From NCBI RefSeq assembly GCF_900187425.1, contig NZ_FYDJ01000001.1, positions 496,001-560,000 of the forward strand: DNA of 64,000 bases, given 5' to 3'. Below are positions 8,637-16,720 of the stretch, piece by piece. Below the pieces are notes generated by a model. It was given only the letters and a program-made list of their open reading frames with translations. It was not told the DNA's origin and did no database searches. Position numbers and translations under genes: made by a program. How positions within the stretch are numbered: position 1 is the first letter of the stretch; each line of letters begins with the position of its first letter. Origin of the DNA: Pseudomonas sp. Irchel s3h14. GTDB taxonomy: Bacteria > Pseudomonadota > Gammaproteobacteria > Pseudomonadales > Pseudomonadaceae.

Positions 8637-10232
8637 TCATGGGTTTTTCAAACGTTCGGCCAAAGAAGTTGCCAGCTGCGCCGTCAGCCCGTAGACCGAC
8701 AATTGCGGGTTTGCGCCAATGCTGGTGGGGAACAGCGAGCCGTCATGAATCGACAGATTGCCTAGTTGATGATGCCGGCCGAGGCTGTCGGTCACGGCGT
8801 TTTTCGGGTCTTCACCCATGGCACAACCGCCCATCACATGGGCGCTGCCCAGGCGTGTGCGATACAGCTCAAGGTTCAGGCCGTCGATCAGCGTGCGCGC
8901 TTCGGCCAGGGTTTTCACGTACCGAGCGTCGGCGTGCATCGGCATCACCGCATTGGCACCGCCCGCGAACTGGATTTCGGCCATGCTGTGGAACGCCCGG
9001 CGCAACCCGTCCCAGGCATACGGTGAAACCTGATAGTCGAGCACCGGCGTGCCGTCACCGCGCAACTCGACGCTGCCGCCGGGGCTGTCCGGGTGAAAGC
9101 CGTCCCGCAGCAACGCCAACATGGCGTGGGTGTGGGGCAGGTTTTCCATGTGTTGGGCGTTTTCCTTGCCGAAACCGCTGAGCAGGGTCGTGGCCAGTGC
9201 CGGGTGCAGCGGCGGCACTTCGAGTTTGTAAGACATTTTTCCGGTGGTGCCGTCCTGCCATTGGAAATGGTCGGAATAGATCGACTGTGGCGCGCCATAA
9301 AACGGGTTGATCACTTCGTCGAAAAGCCCTGCCGACATGTTCACCAGGTGCAGAAAAGTCCGTTTACCCAGCCGTTTGTGTGGGTCCGGCGCCTCAGAGC
9401 GCATCAGCAGCGCCGGACTGTTGATCCCGCCGCCAGCCAGCACGTAATGCCGCGCCTTGACCGTGATCGCGTGTCCGGTAGGCGCGACGCAGCGGTCGTC
9501 CATCGCTACGCAGTGCAAGCCTTTGACCTTGTCGCCGGCGATCAAGAGCTTTTCGGCGCGAGCCAGATAGAGCAACTCCCCACCTTTTTCCAGGGTCGCC
9601 GGGATGGTCGTGACCAGCATCGATTGCTTGGCGTTGGTCGGGCAGCCCATGCCGCAGTAGCCCAGGTTCCAACAGCCACGCACGTTGCGCGGGATCACAT
9701 GCCAGGCGTAGCCGAGTTTTTCGCAGCCTTTGCGGATCACGTTGTTGTTGGCGTTGGGCGGGATCATCCAGGGGGCGACGCCCAGGCGTTGCTCCATTTT
9801 CTCGAACCACGGCGCCATCTCGGCCGGCGTGTGGCCTTTGACGTCGTGTTCCTTGGCCCAGTGGTCGAGGGTCGGGTCCGGCGTGCGAAAACTTGAGGTC
9901 CAATTGATCAGCGTGGTGCCGCCCACCGCCCGGCCCTGAAGGATGGTGATTGCGCCGTCCTTGCTCATGCGGCCGATACCTTCCTGATAGAGGCTGGTGT
10001 AGGCCTGGTCTTCGAGCATCTTGAAGTCGCTGCTGGTCTTGAGCGGGCCTTCTTCTATCAGCAATACCTTGTAGCCCGCGGCGCTGAGGATTTCGGCGGT
10101 GGTGCCACCGCCCGCGCCGCTGCCGATTATCGCCACGTCCGCTTCGAGGGTCAGGTCCTGGGTCAGTTGTGAACCGTTGTAGGTTTTCCAGCCACGGGCC
10201 AGGCCTTCGCGGAACGGATCGGGTACGGGCAT
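8637..10232 (-). CDS. GMC-family FAD-dependent alcohol oxidoreductase
   Basis: A 531-residue flavoprotein. The FAD-binding Rossmann motif is at residues 33-45 (VAIIGSGAGGGTT), followed by the GMC signature (GRAVGGTTLINWTSSFRTP). A CGMGCPTNAK segment, the GAGGGINSPALL region and a C-terminal NPQLSVYGLTAQLA motif complete the family pattern. Such enzymes oxidise alcohols to aldehydes. No signal peptide is visible. Upstream genes encode a Tat-exported lipoprotein and a coniferyl aldehyde dehydrogenase, so an alcohol to aldehyde to acid route is likely; the substrate is not shown by the sequence. Confidence 0.88.
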   Translation of the reverse strand: MPVPDPFREGLARGWKTYNGSQLTQDLTLEADVAIIGSGAGGGTTAEILSAAGYKVLLIEEGPLKTSSDFKMLEDQAYTSLYQEGIGRMSKDGAITILQGRAVGGTTLINWTSSFRTPDPTLDHWAKEHDVKGHTPAEMAPWFEKMEQRLGVAPWMIPPNANNNVIRKGCEKLGYAWHVIPRNVRGCWNLGYCGMGCPTNAKQSMLVTTIPATLEKGGELLYLARAEKLLIAGDKVKGLHCVAMDDRCVAPTGHAITVKARHYVLAGGGINSPALLMRSEAPDPHKRLGKRTFLHLVNMSAGLFDEVINPFYGAPQSIYSDHFQWQDGTTGKMSYKLEVPPLHPALATTLLSGFGKENAQHMENLPHTHAMLALLRDGFHPDSPGGSVELRGDGTPVLDYQVSPYAWDGLRRAFHSMAEIQFAGGANAVMPMHADARYVKTLAEARTLIDGLNLELYRTRLGSAHVMGGCAMGEDPKNAVTDSLGRHHQLGNLSIHDGSLFPTSIGANPQLSVYGLTAQLATSLAERLKNP

Positions 10233-10273
10233 CTTCAGGCTCTCTTGTTGTTATGTTGGTGAGGCGGCTGACG

Positions 10274-10343
10274 CCTTCGCGAGCAAGCCCGCTCCCACAT
10301 GGGTATACGCGGTCCCCTGTGGGAGCGGGCTTGCTCGCGAAGG
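10274..10343. repeat. REP element pair, family A
   Basis: Inverted REP copies (TTCGCGAGCAAGCCCGCTCC and its complement) separated by about 22 bases, inside the calB/Tat lipoprotein/GMC operon. It may stabilise the upstream mRNA or reduce expression of the GMC gene. Confidence 0.9.
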
Positions 10344-10356
10344 GCGCGCTGCGGTT

Positions 10357-10902
10357 TTAGACCGTTGGCGGTCCGGGATACCCGCAATGCGCCCACGACT
10401 CCGCCCGGCTGTACCACGCCATCATCACCAGTTGCTGTAACGAGCTATGGCCCATGCGCAGCAGACTCAACGAGCTGTTTTCCCAGCGATCGAGAAAGTG
10501 CCGAATATCGTCGGCACTGGCGTTTTCCCAGCTGCCCCAGATCCCGGTCAGTGGTCCGCGGGTGATGCTCATTCCCAGCACATCGAATAACTGCCGGGTC
10601 AGCTTGAGCATTTCCGGCGACAGATGATTCAGACCGTTATCCAGGCAGTGCAGGGTTTCACCGACGGCCGCCGGTGTTTTTTCGATGGCCACAGCACCGT
10701 CGAGCATTACCGGAATCAGAGCCTGCAGAAACAGCAAGTCACCGCTGCGCAGAATCGCGAAACCGCTGGCCGGCAGGCTCGATGAGCAGCCGCTGAGGCT
10801 CGCGCCCAAACCGGCGGTGGCGAGAAACGCGCTGGCGCCCAGGCTGAATTTAAGCAAGCCGCGCCGTGACAGCGCGGGTGTATCGGACAGACTTGGGCTC
10901 AT
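10357..10902 (-). CDS. Tat-signal lipoprotein, likely partner subunit of the GMC oxidoreductase
   Basis: A 181-residue protein. Residues 12-38 have a twin-arginine signal (SRRGLLKFSLGASAFLATAG) followed by a lipobox-like LSGC, so it is expected to be exported folded and anchored as a lipoprotein. The rest is helical and carries no motif I can name. Adjacent GMC dehydrogenases often have such a small Tat subunit (gluconate 2-dehydrogenase subunit 3 type) that carries the flavoprotein across the membrane. That assignment rests on context only. It lies between calB (28 bases) and the GMC gene (124 bases, with a REP pair). Confidence 0.75.
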   Translation of the reverse strand: MSPSLSDTPALSRRGLLKFSLGASAFLATAGLGASLSGCSSSLPASGFAILRSGDLLFLQALIPVMLDGAVAIEKTPAAVGETLHCLDNGLNHLSPEMLKLTRQLFDVLGMSITRGPLTGIWGSWENASADDIRHFLDRWENSSLSLLRMGHSSLQQLVMMAWYSRAESWAHCGYPGPPTV

Positions 10903-10930
10903 TATTGTTATTACCCGAAGGGAATGATCG

Positions 10931-12361
10931 TTAGCGGATAAACAGTTTCTGAATCAGCTTCTGAATGGATTTTCCGTACGGCGGGTAGATCAATTTCGCC
11001 GCATTGAACCGCTGTTTGATCAGCACACCTTTGGCTTTGCTGAAGGTCAGGAAACCTTCGTGGCCGTGGTAATGGCCCATGCCCGAGGCGCCGATCCCGC
11101 CGAATGGCATGTCGTCCTGAGCGACGTGCAGCAGGGTGTCGTTCAGGCACACGCCGCCGGAATGGGTTTCGTGAAGTACGCGGTGTTGCTCACGCTTGTC
11201 GTAGCCGAAGTAATACAGGGCCAGTGGACGGGGTCGTTGATTGATGTAGGCAAAGGCCTGATCCAGATCCTTGTAGGGGACGATCGGCAACAGCGGGCCG
11301 AAGATTTCATCCTGCATCACCATCATGTCGTTGCTGACGTTGAGCAGCAGGCTGTGGCCCATGCGACGCCCCTGACCCTTGTCGAACAGCGGAATTAGCA
11401 GCGCGCCCTTGCTGGTGGCGTCGCTGATGTAACCGTTGAGACGCGCCAATTGTCGGTCATTGATGATCGCTGTGTAGTCTGGGTTGTCGGTCAAGGTCGG
11501 ATAAAACCCGCGAACCGCCTGACGATAGGCTTCGACGAAAGCGCCTACGCGATCTTCCGGCACCAGTACATAGTCCGGGGCCACGCAAGTCTGCCCGGCG
11601 TTGAGCGTCTTGCCGAAGGCGATGCGTTCGGCAGCGTCCTTGAGTGGCACGTCGTGCGACACGATGGCCGGGGATTTGCCTCCGAGTTCGAGGGTCACCG
11701 GGGTCAGGTTCTCGGCCGCCGCACGCATCACGTGTTTGCCGATGCTGGTGGCGCCGGTGAACAGCAGGTGATCGAAACGCAATCTAGAGAAGGCCACACC
11801 GATATCGGCTTCGCCCAGTACCACGCAGACCAGGTCGTGCGGGAAGATTCGGCCCAGCAGTTCCTTGAGCAGCAAACCGGTGGCCGGGGTCGATTCGCTG
11901 AGCTTGAGCATCACCCGATTGCCTGCCGACAACGCGCCGACCAATGGCCCGATGGCCAGATACAGCGGGTAGTTCCACGGCACGATCACCCCGACCACAC
12001 CCAAAGGTTGATAAACGACTTTGGCCGCCGCGGGTTGAAAGGCAATCCCGACCTTGCGCTTCGACGCCTTCATCCAGCCTTTGAGGTGCTGGCTGGCGTA
12101 GTGAATACCGTGCAGGCTGGGCATCAGTTCGGCGAGCAGGGTTTCATCGGCGCTGCGATGGCTGAAATCCTGGCTGATGGCATCGATCAATGCCTGGCGC
12201 TCATTGCTCAACAGATCGCGCAAGACTTTCAGCCATTGCTGGCGCTGGGCGGCGGGCGGCATCGGGTTGGCGGCATACGCCGAGCGTTGGGCGTCGAACA
12301 GGGTCTGGAGCTCTTCCAGGGGCTGCTGCAGGTTCTGCAAGTAGGCGATGTCAGCAGTCAT
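10931..12361 (-). CDS. calB: coniferyl aldehyde dehydrogenase-type NAD(P) aldehyde dehydrogenase
   Basis: A 476-residue member of the aldehyde dehydrogenase superfamily, oxidising aldehydes to acids. Visible motifs are the cofactor region PWNYPLYLAIGPLVGALSAGN, the catalytic glutamate motif LELGGKSP, the catalytic cysteine about residue 259 (NAGQTCVAPDYV) and EIFGPLLPIV. The long C-terminal tail (KAKGVLIKQRFNAAKLIYPP) is typical of the CalB and fatty-aldehyde branch, which tends to be membrane associated. First gene of the oxidation operon, divergent from a TetR regulator. True substrate could be a long-chain aldehyde rather than coniferyl aldehyde. Confidence 0.85.
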   Translation of the reverse strand: MTADIAYLQNLQQPLEELQTLFDAQRSAYAANPMPPAAQRQQWLKVLRDLLSNERQALIDAISQDFSHRSADETLLAELMPSLHGIHYASQHLKGWMKASKRKVGIAFQPAAAKVVYQPLGVVGVIVPWNYPLYLAIGPLVGALSAGNRVMLKLSESTPATGLLLKELLGRIFPHDLVCVVLGEADIGVAFSRLRFDHLLFTGATSIGKHVMRAAAENLTPVTLELGGKSPAIVSHDVPLKDAAERIAFGKTLNAGQTCVAPDYVLVPEDRVGAFVEAYRQAVRGFYPTLTDNPDYTAIINDRQLARLNGYISDATSKGALLIPLFDKGQGRRMGHSLLLNVSNDMMVMQDEIFGPLLPIVPYKDLDQAFAYINQRPRPLALYYFGYDKREQHRVLHETHSGGVCLNDTLLHVAQDDMPFGGIGASGMGHYHGHEGFLTFSKAKGVLIKQRFNAAKLIYPPYGKSIQKLIQKLFIR

Positions 12362-12391
12362 GGTCGGCTCCGGATTTATTGTAATAAGGGT

Positions 12392-12417
12392 CTTTTTAGA
12401 GTCTATGCTCTAGAAAG
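12392..12417. promoter_or_regulatory. inverted repeat, candidate TetR-family operator
   Basis: CTTTTTAGAG and CTCTAGAAAG are 10-base arms with one mismatch around a six-base centre (TCTATG). The site lies 31 bases before the calB start and 91 before the divergent TetR gene, overlapping the likely calB promoter. Position and symmetry suit autoregulation plus repression of calB by the neighbouring regulator. Confidence 0.6.
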
Positions 12418-12507
12418 TCAAATGACATCCTGGTGCAGCTTTGTTTTATCCACTCGCAGATAGGTCGTAAGATGCCGGTCAACGCACTTTGAATTAAAGC
12501 CCAAGCC

Positions 12508-13179
12508 ATGGCCCCTCGGATCAAAACCAGCGAGCGCATCGTGCAGAACAGCCTGGAGCTGTTCAATCAGCAGGGTGAGCGCAGCATCAGCACCAACCAC
12601 ATTGCTGCCCATATGGAAATTTCCCCGGGCAACCTGTACTACCACTTCCCCAACAAGCAGGCGATCATCGCCGTGTTGTTCAGTGAGTACGAAAGCCTGG
12701 TGGACAGCTTCCTGCGCCCGCCCCAGGGTCGTGCCGCCACGGTCGAAGACAAGCGCTTCTACCTTCAGGAATTGCTGGCCGCCATGTGGCGCTACCGGTT
12801 TTTGCACCGCGACCTGGAACATTTGCTCGACAGTGATCCGGAGCTGGCCGCCCGTTATCGGCGCTTTTCCCAACGCTGCCTGATCCATGGCACGCACATC
12901 TACGCGGGCTTCGTCGAGGCCGGCATCCTGCAAATGGACAAGGTTCAGATCGAATCCCTGACGCTCAATGCCTGGATCATCCTGACGTCCTGGGTGCGTT
13001 TTCTGTGCACCACGCGTGAAAATTCCAATCACCTGAGCGAGCAAGCCATCAAGCGAGGCGTGTATCAGGTGCTGGTGCTGGAGGCCGGTTTCGTCACGGA
13101 TCAATCTCGCGCCGCGGTAAACGCGCTGTTCGAGGAGTTTTACGTGCCGCTGGCCCAAGCGCTGGAAGAAGTGCAGTAG
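12508..13179 (+). CDS. TetR-family transcriptional regulator
   Basis: A 223-residue repressor. The N-terminal helix-turn-helix is clear (RIVQNSLELFNQQGERSIST then HMEISPGNLYYHFPNKQAI, residues 10-52). The C-terminal ligand domain has an aromatic-rich helix (WRYRFLHRDLEHLLDSDPEL), found in a subgroup that senses fatty or aromatic compounds. It diverges from the calB operon with a palindrome between them, so it most likely controls that operon. The ligand is unknown. Confidence 0.88.
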   Translation: MAPRIKTSERIVQNSLELFNQQGERSISTNHIAAHMEISPGNLYYHFPNKQAIIAVLFSEYESLVDSFLRPPQGRAATVEDKRFYLQELLAAMWRYRFLHRDLEHLLDSDPELAARYRRFSQRCLIHGTHIYAGFVEAGILQMDKVQIESLTLNAWIILTSWVRFLCTTRENSNHLSEQAIKRGVYQVLVLEAGFVTDQSRAAVNALFEEFYVPLAQALEEVQ

Positions 13180-13212
13180 GATTCAAAACAGACTTAATCA
13201 CAGGAGCCCGTT

Positions 13213-14067
13213 ATGCCCATTGCGCAACTGATCAGCCCGCAAGCGTTGGACCTGAAAAAGGAGCAGCCGGGGCTGGTGATTCTGGATTGTCGTTTTGCCC
13301 TCGAAGACCCGGATTACGGTCAACGCAGCTATGCCGAAGGGCATATCGCAGGGTCGAGCTTTGCCGATCTTGAGCGTGATTTGAGCGGGACAGTGGTCAA
13401 GGGTGTGACCGGGCGGCATCCGTTGCCTGAACCTGAAGAGTTGATCGAACGTCTGCAAGCCTGGGGCGTCAACGCCGACAGCGATGTGATTTTGTACGAC
13501 GACGGTCCGGGTGCGTACGCGGCGCGGGCCTGGTGGTTGCTGGCTTGGCTGGGCAAACGTGACGGCGTGTTCATTCTGGATGGCGGGCTCAAGGCCTGGC
13601 ACGCGGCCGGGTTGCCCCTGAGTCTTGATGCGCCGCAGATTGAGCGTGGCACCTTCACGGGGGCGCCGGACAACGCGCTGGTCTTGAGCGCCGAACAGCT
13701 CCAGAAACGTCTCGGCCAGCCTGCGCTGACCCTGCTCGATGCCCGCGGCTTGCCGCGTTTCAAGGGCGAAGTAGAACCGATCGACCCGATTGCCGGGCAC
13801 ATCCCTGGCGCGCAATGTGCGGCGTTCACCGACAACCTGGGCAGCGACGGGCGTTTTCTGCCGGCAGATCAGCTCAAACAGCGTTTTGCCGAGAAGCTTG
13901 GTGATCGTTCGCCGACCGATCTGGTGGCGTACTGCGGTTCTGGCGTGACGGCCTGTCACAACCTGTTCGCGTTGTGCCTGGCGGGTTATCCGTTGGGCGC
14001 GTTGTATGCCGGTTCATGGAGCGAATGGATCAACGATCCTGCGCGGGGCGTCGCCAAGGGCGAGTAA
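13213..14067 (+). CDS. sseA: 3-mercaptopyruvate/thiosulfate sulfurtransferase
   Basis: A 284-residue protein with two rhodanese domains. The first is inactive and structural (residues about 10-135; ILDCRFALEDPDYG). The second carries the catalytic cysteine C241 in the loop CGSGVTA, which is the mercaptopyruvate sulfurtransferase type rather than the CRKGVTA of thiosulfate-specific enzymes. Standard length. It follows the TetR gene by 33 bases, with an AGGAG site, and may be co-transcribed with it. Confidence 0.9.
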   Translation: MPIAQLISPQALDLKKEQPGLVILDCRFALEDPDYGQRSYAEGHIAGSSFADLERDLSGTVVKGVTGRHPLPEPEELIERLQAWGVNADSDVILYDDGPGAYAARAWWLLAWLGKRDGVFILDGGLKAWHAAGLPLSLDAPQIERGTFTGAPDNALVLSAEQLQKRLGQPALTLLDARGLPRFKGEVEPIDPIAGHIPGAQCAAFTDNLGSDGRFLPADQLKQRFAEKLGDRSPTDLVAYCGSGVTACHNLFALCLAGYPLGALYAGSWSEWINDPARGVAKGE

Positions 14068-14077
14068 ACCTCAACCC

Positions 14078-14186
14078 AATGTGGGAGCGGGCTTGCTCGC
14101 GAATGCGGTGGGTCAGTCAACATAAGTTTCGACTGAAGCACCGCTTTCGCGAGCAAGTCGAATCGTCGCACCGCCGCTCCCACATT
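14078..14186. repeat. REP element pair, family A, with an enlarged right arm
   Basis: The left copy is a normal REP core. The right copy (14151-14184) has about 15 extra bases (TCGAATCGTCGCACCG) between GAGCAAG and CCGCTCCCACA. The same enlarged arm occurs at 36971-37004. Confidence 0.88.
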
Positions 14187-14202
14187 TGGATCGTCGTCGT
14201 CA

Positions 14203-15042
14203 TCAAAGTCCGGGGAGTTGCCGGGCGCTGCGATACGCGCCCGGGCCCACGCCGTAAACCTGCTTGAACTGCCGACTCAGATGACTCTGGTCAGCAAACC
14301 CCAGCTGCGTCGCCACTTCAAGCGGCAAACAACCGCTCTGTAACAGCGCCCGCGCCCGAGCGATGCGCTGCTGCATCAGCCAGGTGTGCGGCGGCATGCC
14401 CGTGGCGCGGCGGAACACCCGGGCGAAGTGGAAGGGCGAAAGATTGACTGCCGCTGCCAGTTCTTCCAGCGAAGGCGGCGTCGCCAATTGTGCTTGCAGC
14501 AGATCCTTGGCCAGTGTCACCGCGCGATGTTCCTTGCCCGGCTTGCCGGCAATCGGCACGGCTGCGTGCCGTTGCAACAGCGACAGCATCATTTCCCGCC
14601 AGACCGTTTGTTGTTGCAGGGCCGTGGACGGACTCTCCAGCAGATGATGCAGTTGGCAGAAACCCTTCACCAGATCCGGATCGCGATACAGCGTGGCGCC
14701 AAATGCTGGCAAGTCGTTGGTCGGCAGTTCCAGTTCATCGAGTAGCGACAGAATCTGACCGCTGTCCGGATAGAACGCCCGATACAACCAACCCTCCTCA
14801 GTACCTTTATGGCCGGTGTGCAGTTCGTCCGGATTGATCAGCACCAGCGTGCCGCTACCGGCCAGGTGTTCGGCACCGCGATAGCGATAGCGTTGGGCGC
14901 CCGCCATGATCATGCCGATCACGTAACCGTCATGCACATGGGGCGCGAAACGGTGATCGATGTAGCGCGCGGACAATAACTCGACGCCGGCCAACGGCGC
15001 TGTTTGCCAGAATCGGATCGACTCGCCCTGATCGACGTCCAT
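14203..15042 (-). CDS. AraC-family transcriptional regulator
   Basis: A 279-residue activator. The N-terminal cupin-like sensor domain contains HVHDGYVIGMI and the loop NPDELHTGH. The C-terminal region has two helix-turn-helix motifs: SLEELAAAVNLSPFHFARVF and LPLEVATQLGFADQSHLSRQ, followed by the AraC tail KQVYGVGPGAYR. The type is often annotated near LysE exporters, but no such gene is next to it here. It lies 4 bases downstream of the yheT-like hydrolase gene on the same strand. Confidence 0.88.
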   Translation of the reverse strand: MDVDQGESIRFWQTAPLAGVELLSARYIDHRFAPHVHDGYVIGMIMAGAQRYRYRGAEHLAGSGTLVLINPDELHTGHKGTEEGWLYRAFYPDSGQILSLLDELELPTNDLPAFGATLYRDPDLVKGFCQLHHLLESPSTALQQQTVWREMMLSLLQRHAAVPIAGKPGKEHRAVTLAKDLLQAQLATPPSLEELAAAVNLSPFHFARVFRRATGMPPHTWLMQQRIARARALLQSGCLPLEVATQLGFADQSHLSRQFKQVYGVGPGAYRSARQLPGL

Positions 15043-15046
15043 GGCC

Positions 15047-16090
15047 TTACTGACGACCCACGGCGGTCAGCCACTGCGGGATGCGGCGTTCCAGGTAGTA
15101 ACCCGGTTGCCTGAACGAACCATCGACGAAGCCGACATGCCCACCCTTGGTCTGTAACTCGAATTGAGTGCAGGCGGACAATTCGTCGGCGTGCGGCAGG
15201 CTATGAGGAAATATAAACGGGTCATCGGTCGCTTGAATGATCAGGGTTGGCGTACGAATTTCGCCAAGGAAATAGCGACTTGAGGCGCGGTCATAGTAAT
15301 CCTTGGCATCGGCAAAACCGTTCAGCGGCGCGGTGACTCGGCCATCGAAATCCCAGAACGTGCGCATGTTCTCCAGCGAGCCCAGCGCGGCCAATGCCGC
15401 CAGTCCTTCCTCGCGCCCATCGTGCTGGAACTGGCGCTGCTTGTTTTTAATGTAGGCCACCATCTCGCGCATGAAATGCGCCTGATAGACCTTGGAGAAA
15501 CCCTGGCCGATACGGTCGGCGCATTGATCGAGACGAAACGGCACCGACACCGCCACCGCACCGACCACGCCACTATTGCTGCCGGATTCGCCCAAGTGCT
15601 TGAGCAACACATTGCCGCCCATGGAATAGCCGACCGCATACAACGGCGCGAGCGGTCGTTGGGCCTTCAGGTGTTTGATGGTTTCGGCCAGGTCTTCACT
15701 GGCGCCGGAATGGTAGCTGCGCGGCAACAGATTTGGCTCGCCGGAACAGCCGCGCCAGTTCAGTGCGACGCTGGCCCAGCCTTGGGCACCCAGTGCTTTC
15801 TGCACCCCGGCCACGTAAGGCGAATTGGAAGAACCAGTCAGGCCGTGCAACACCAGTACCAGTGGTGCCTCGGCGTTGTGCGGGCCGTGCCAGTCGAGAT
15901 CGAGAAAGTCGCCATCCTCAAGCCACAAGCGTTCGCGCTGGCGTTCGATGTGCGTGGTTTTGCGCCACAGCGGTCCCCACAAGGTTTGCAAGTGCGGGTT
16001 GCCGAGGCCGAAGGCGGGGGTGAAGCGTTCTGGCGTTTGGGGCACGATGGTTCTCGATGCAGCGGTGCGAGCCTCGCTTGAGGCGCGCAC
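15047..16090 (-). CDS. yheT: YheT-type alpha/beta hydrolase
   Basis: A 347-residue alpha/beta hydrolase of the YheT/ABHD family. The nucleophile elbow is GYSMGG, the oxyanion region LVLVLHGLTGSSNSPYV, and the family opening is FGLGNPHLQTLWG. A late DDPFIFP and the histidine in GGHVGFVD complete the triad. Substrates are probably short-chain esters or lipids, not established. The start could lie a few codons downstream. It is part of a minus-strand run after rsmD. Confidence 0.87.
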   Translation of the reverse strand: MRASSEARTAASRTIVPQTPERFTPAFGLGNPHLQTLWGPLWRKTTHIERQRERLWLEDGDFLDLDWHGPHNAEAPLVLVLHGLTGSSNSPYVAGVQKALGAQGWASVALNWRGCSGEPNLLPRSYHSGASEDLAETIKHLKAQRPLAPLYAVGYSMGGNVLLKHLGESGSNSGVVGAVAVSVPFRLDQCADRIGQGFSKVYQAHFMREMVAYIKNKQRQFQHDGREEGLAALAALGSLENMRTFWDFDGRVTAPLNGFADAKDYYDRASSRYFLGEIRTPTLIIQATDDPFIFPHSLPHADELSACTQFELQTKGGHVGFVDGSFRQPGYYLERRIPQWLTAVGRQ

Positions 16091-16108
16091 CTTTTTCAGG
16101 CCGGTTGG

Positions 16109-16720
16109 TTAACCGGCAATCTCTGCCATACGTTGCCACAACGCGTAATACACCCGCCCGGATTTCTGCTCCCGGTGCAGGCGCCAGTTGCCTGGTAAGC
16201 CAAGGCTCGATGGCGCATTCTCGCTTTCAGTGTAGATCCATGCTTCGTCGGCCAGCCACTGACGCTCTTCAAGTAATGCGCAAACGCCCGGCAACAGGTT
16301 CTGGTTGAACGGCGGGTCGAGGAACACCAGGTCGTAAGCAGTCGCCGTCTGGGTTTCCAGGTAGCGCAGGGCATCGGCGGTCTGAATCTGGCCGGTGGTG
16401 CAGCGCAGCGTGCCCAGATGTTCCTTGATACTGGCGACCGCGATGTTACTGGCGTCCAGCGCCTGACCCATGGCCGCGCCACGGGACAAGGCTTCGAGGA
16501 ACAACGCGCCGCTGCCGGCGAACGGGTCCAGAACCTTGGCGCCAGCGACATAAGGCGCGAGCCAGTTGAACAGGGTTTCACGCACCCGGTCCGGGGTAGG
16601 GCGCAGCCCCGGTGCATCCGGGAAACTCAGCTTTCGGCTGCCCCATTCGCCGCCGATGATGCGCAGTTGGTTCACGCCGTTATGGACGTTGTGAACAGGT
16701 TTTTTAGGACGAGTGGCCAT
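16109..16720 (-). CDS. rsmD: 16S rRNA (guanine966-N2)-methyltransferase
   Basis: A 203-residue SAM-dependent methyltransferase. It begins with the family pattern LRIIGGEWGSRKLSFPD, has the SAM loop VLDPFAGSGALFLEALSRGA and the catalytic DPPF motif (VFLDPPFNQN). It modifies G966 in 16S rRNA of the 30S subunit. The ATG shares one base with the stop codon of the preceding M16 gene. Confidence 0.95.
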   Translation of the reverse strand: MATRPKKPVHNVHNGVNQLRIIGGEWGSRKLSFPDAPGLRPTPDRVRETLFNWLAPYVAGAKVLDPFAGSGALFLEALSRGAAMGQALDASNIAVASIKEHLGTLRCTTGQIQTADALRYLETQTATAYDLVFLDPPFNQNLLPGVCALLEERQWLADEAWIYTESENAPSSLGLPGNWRLHREQKSGRVYYALWQRMAEIAG

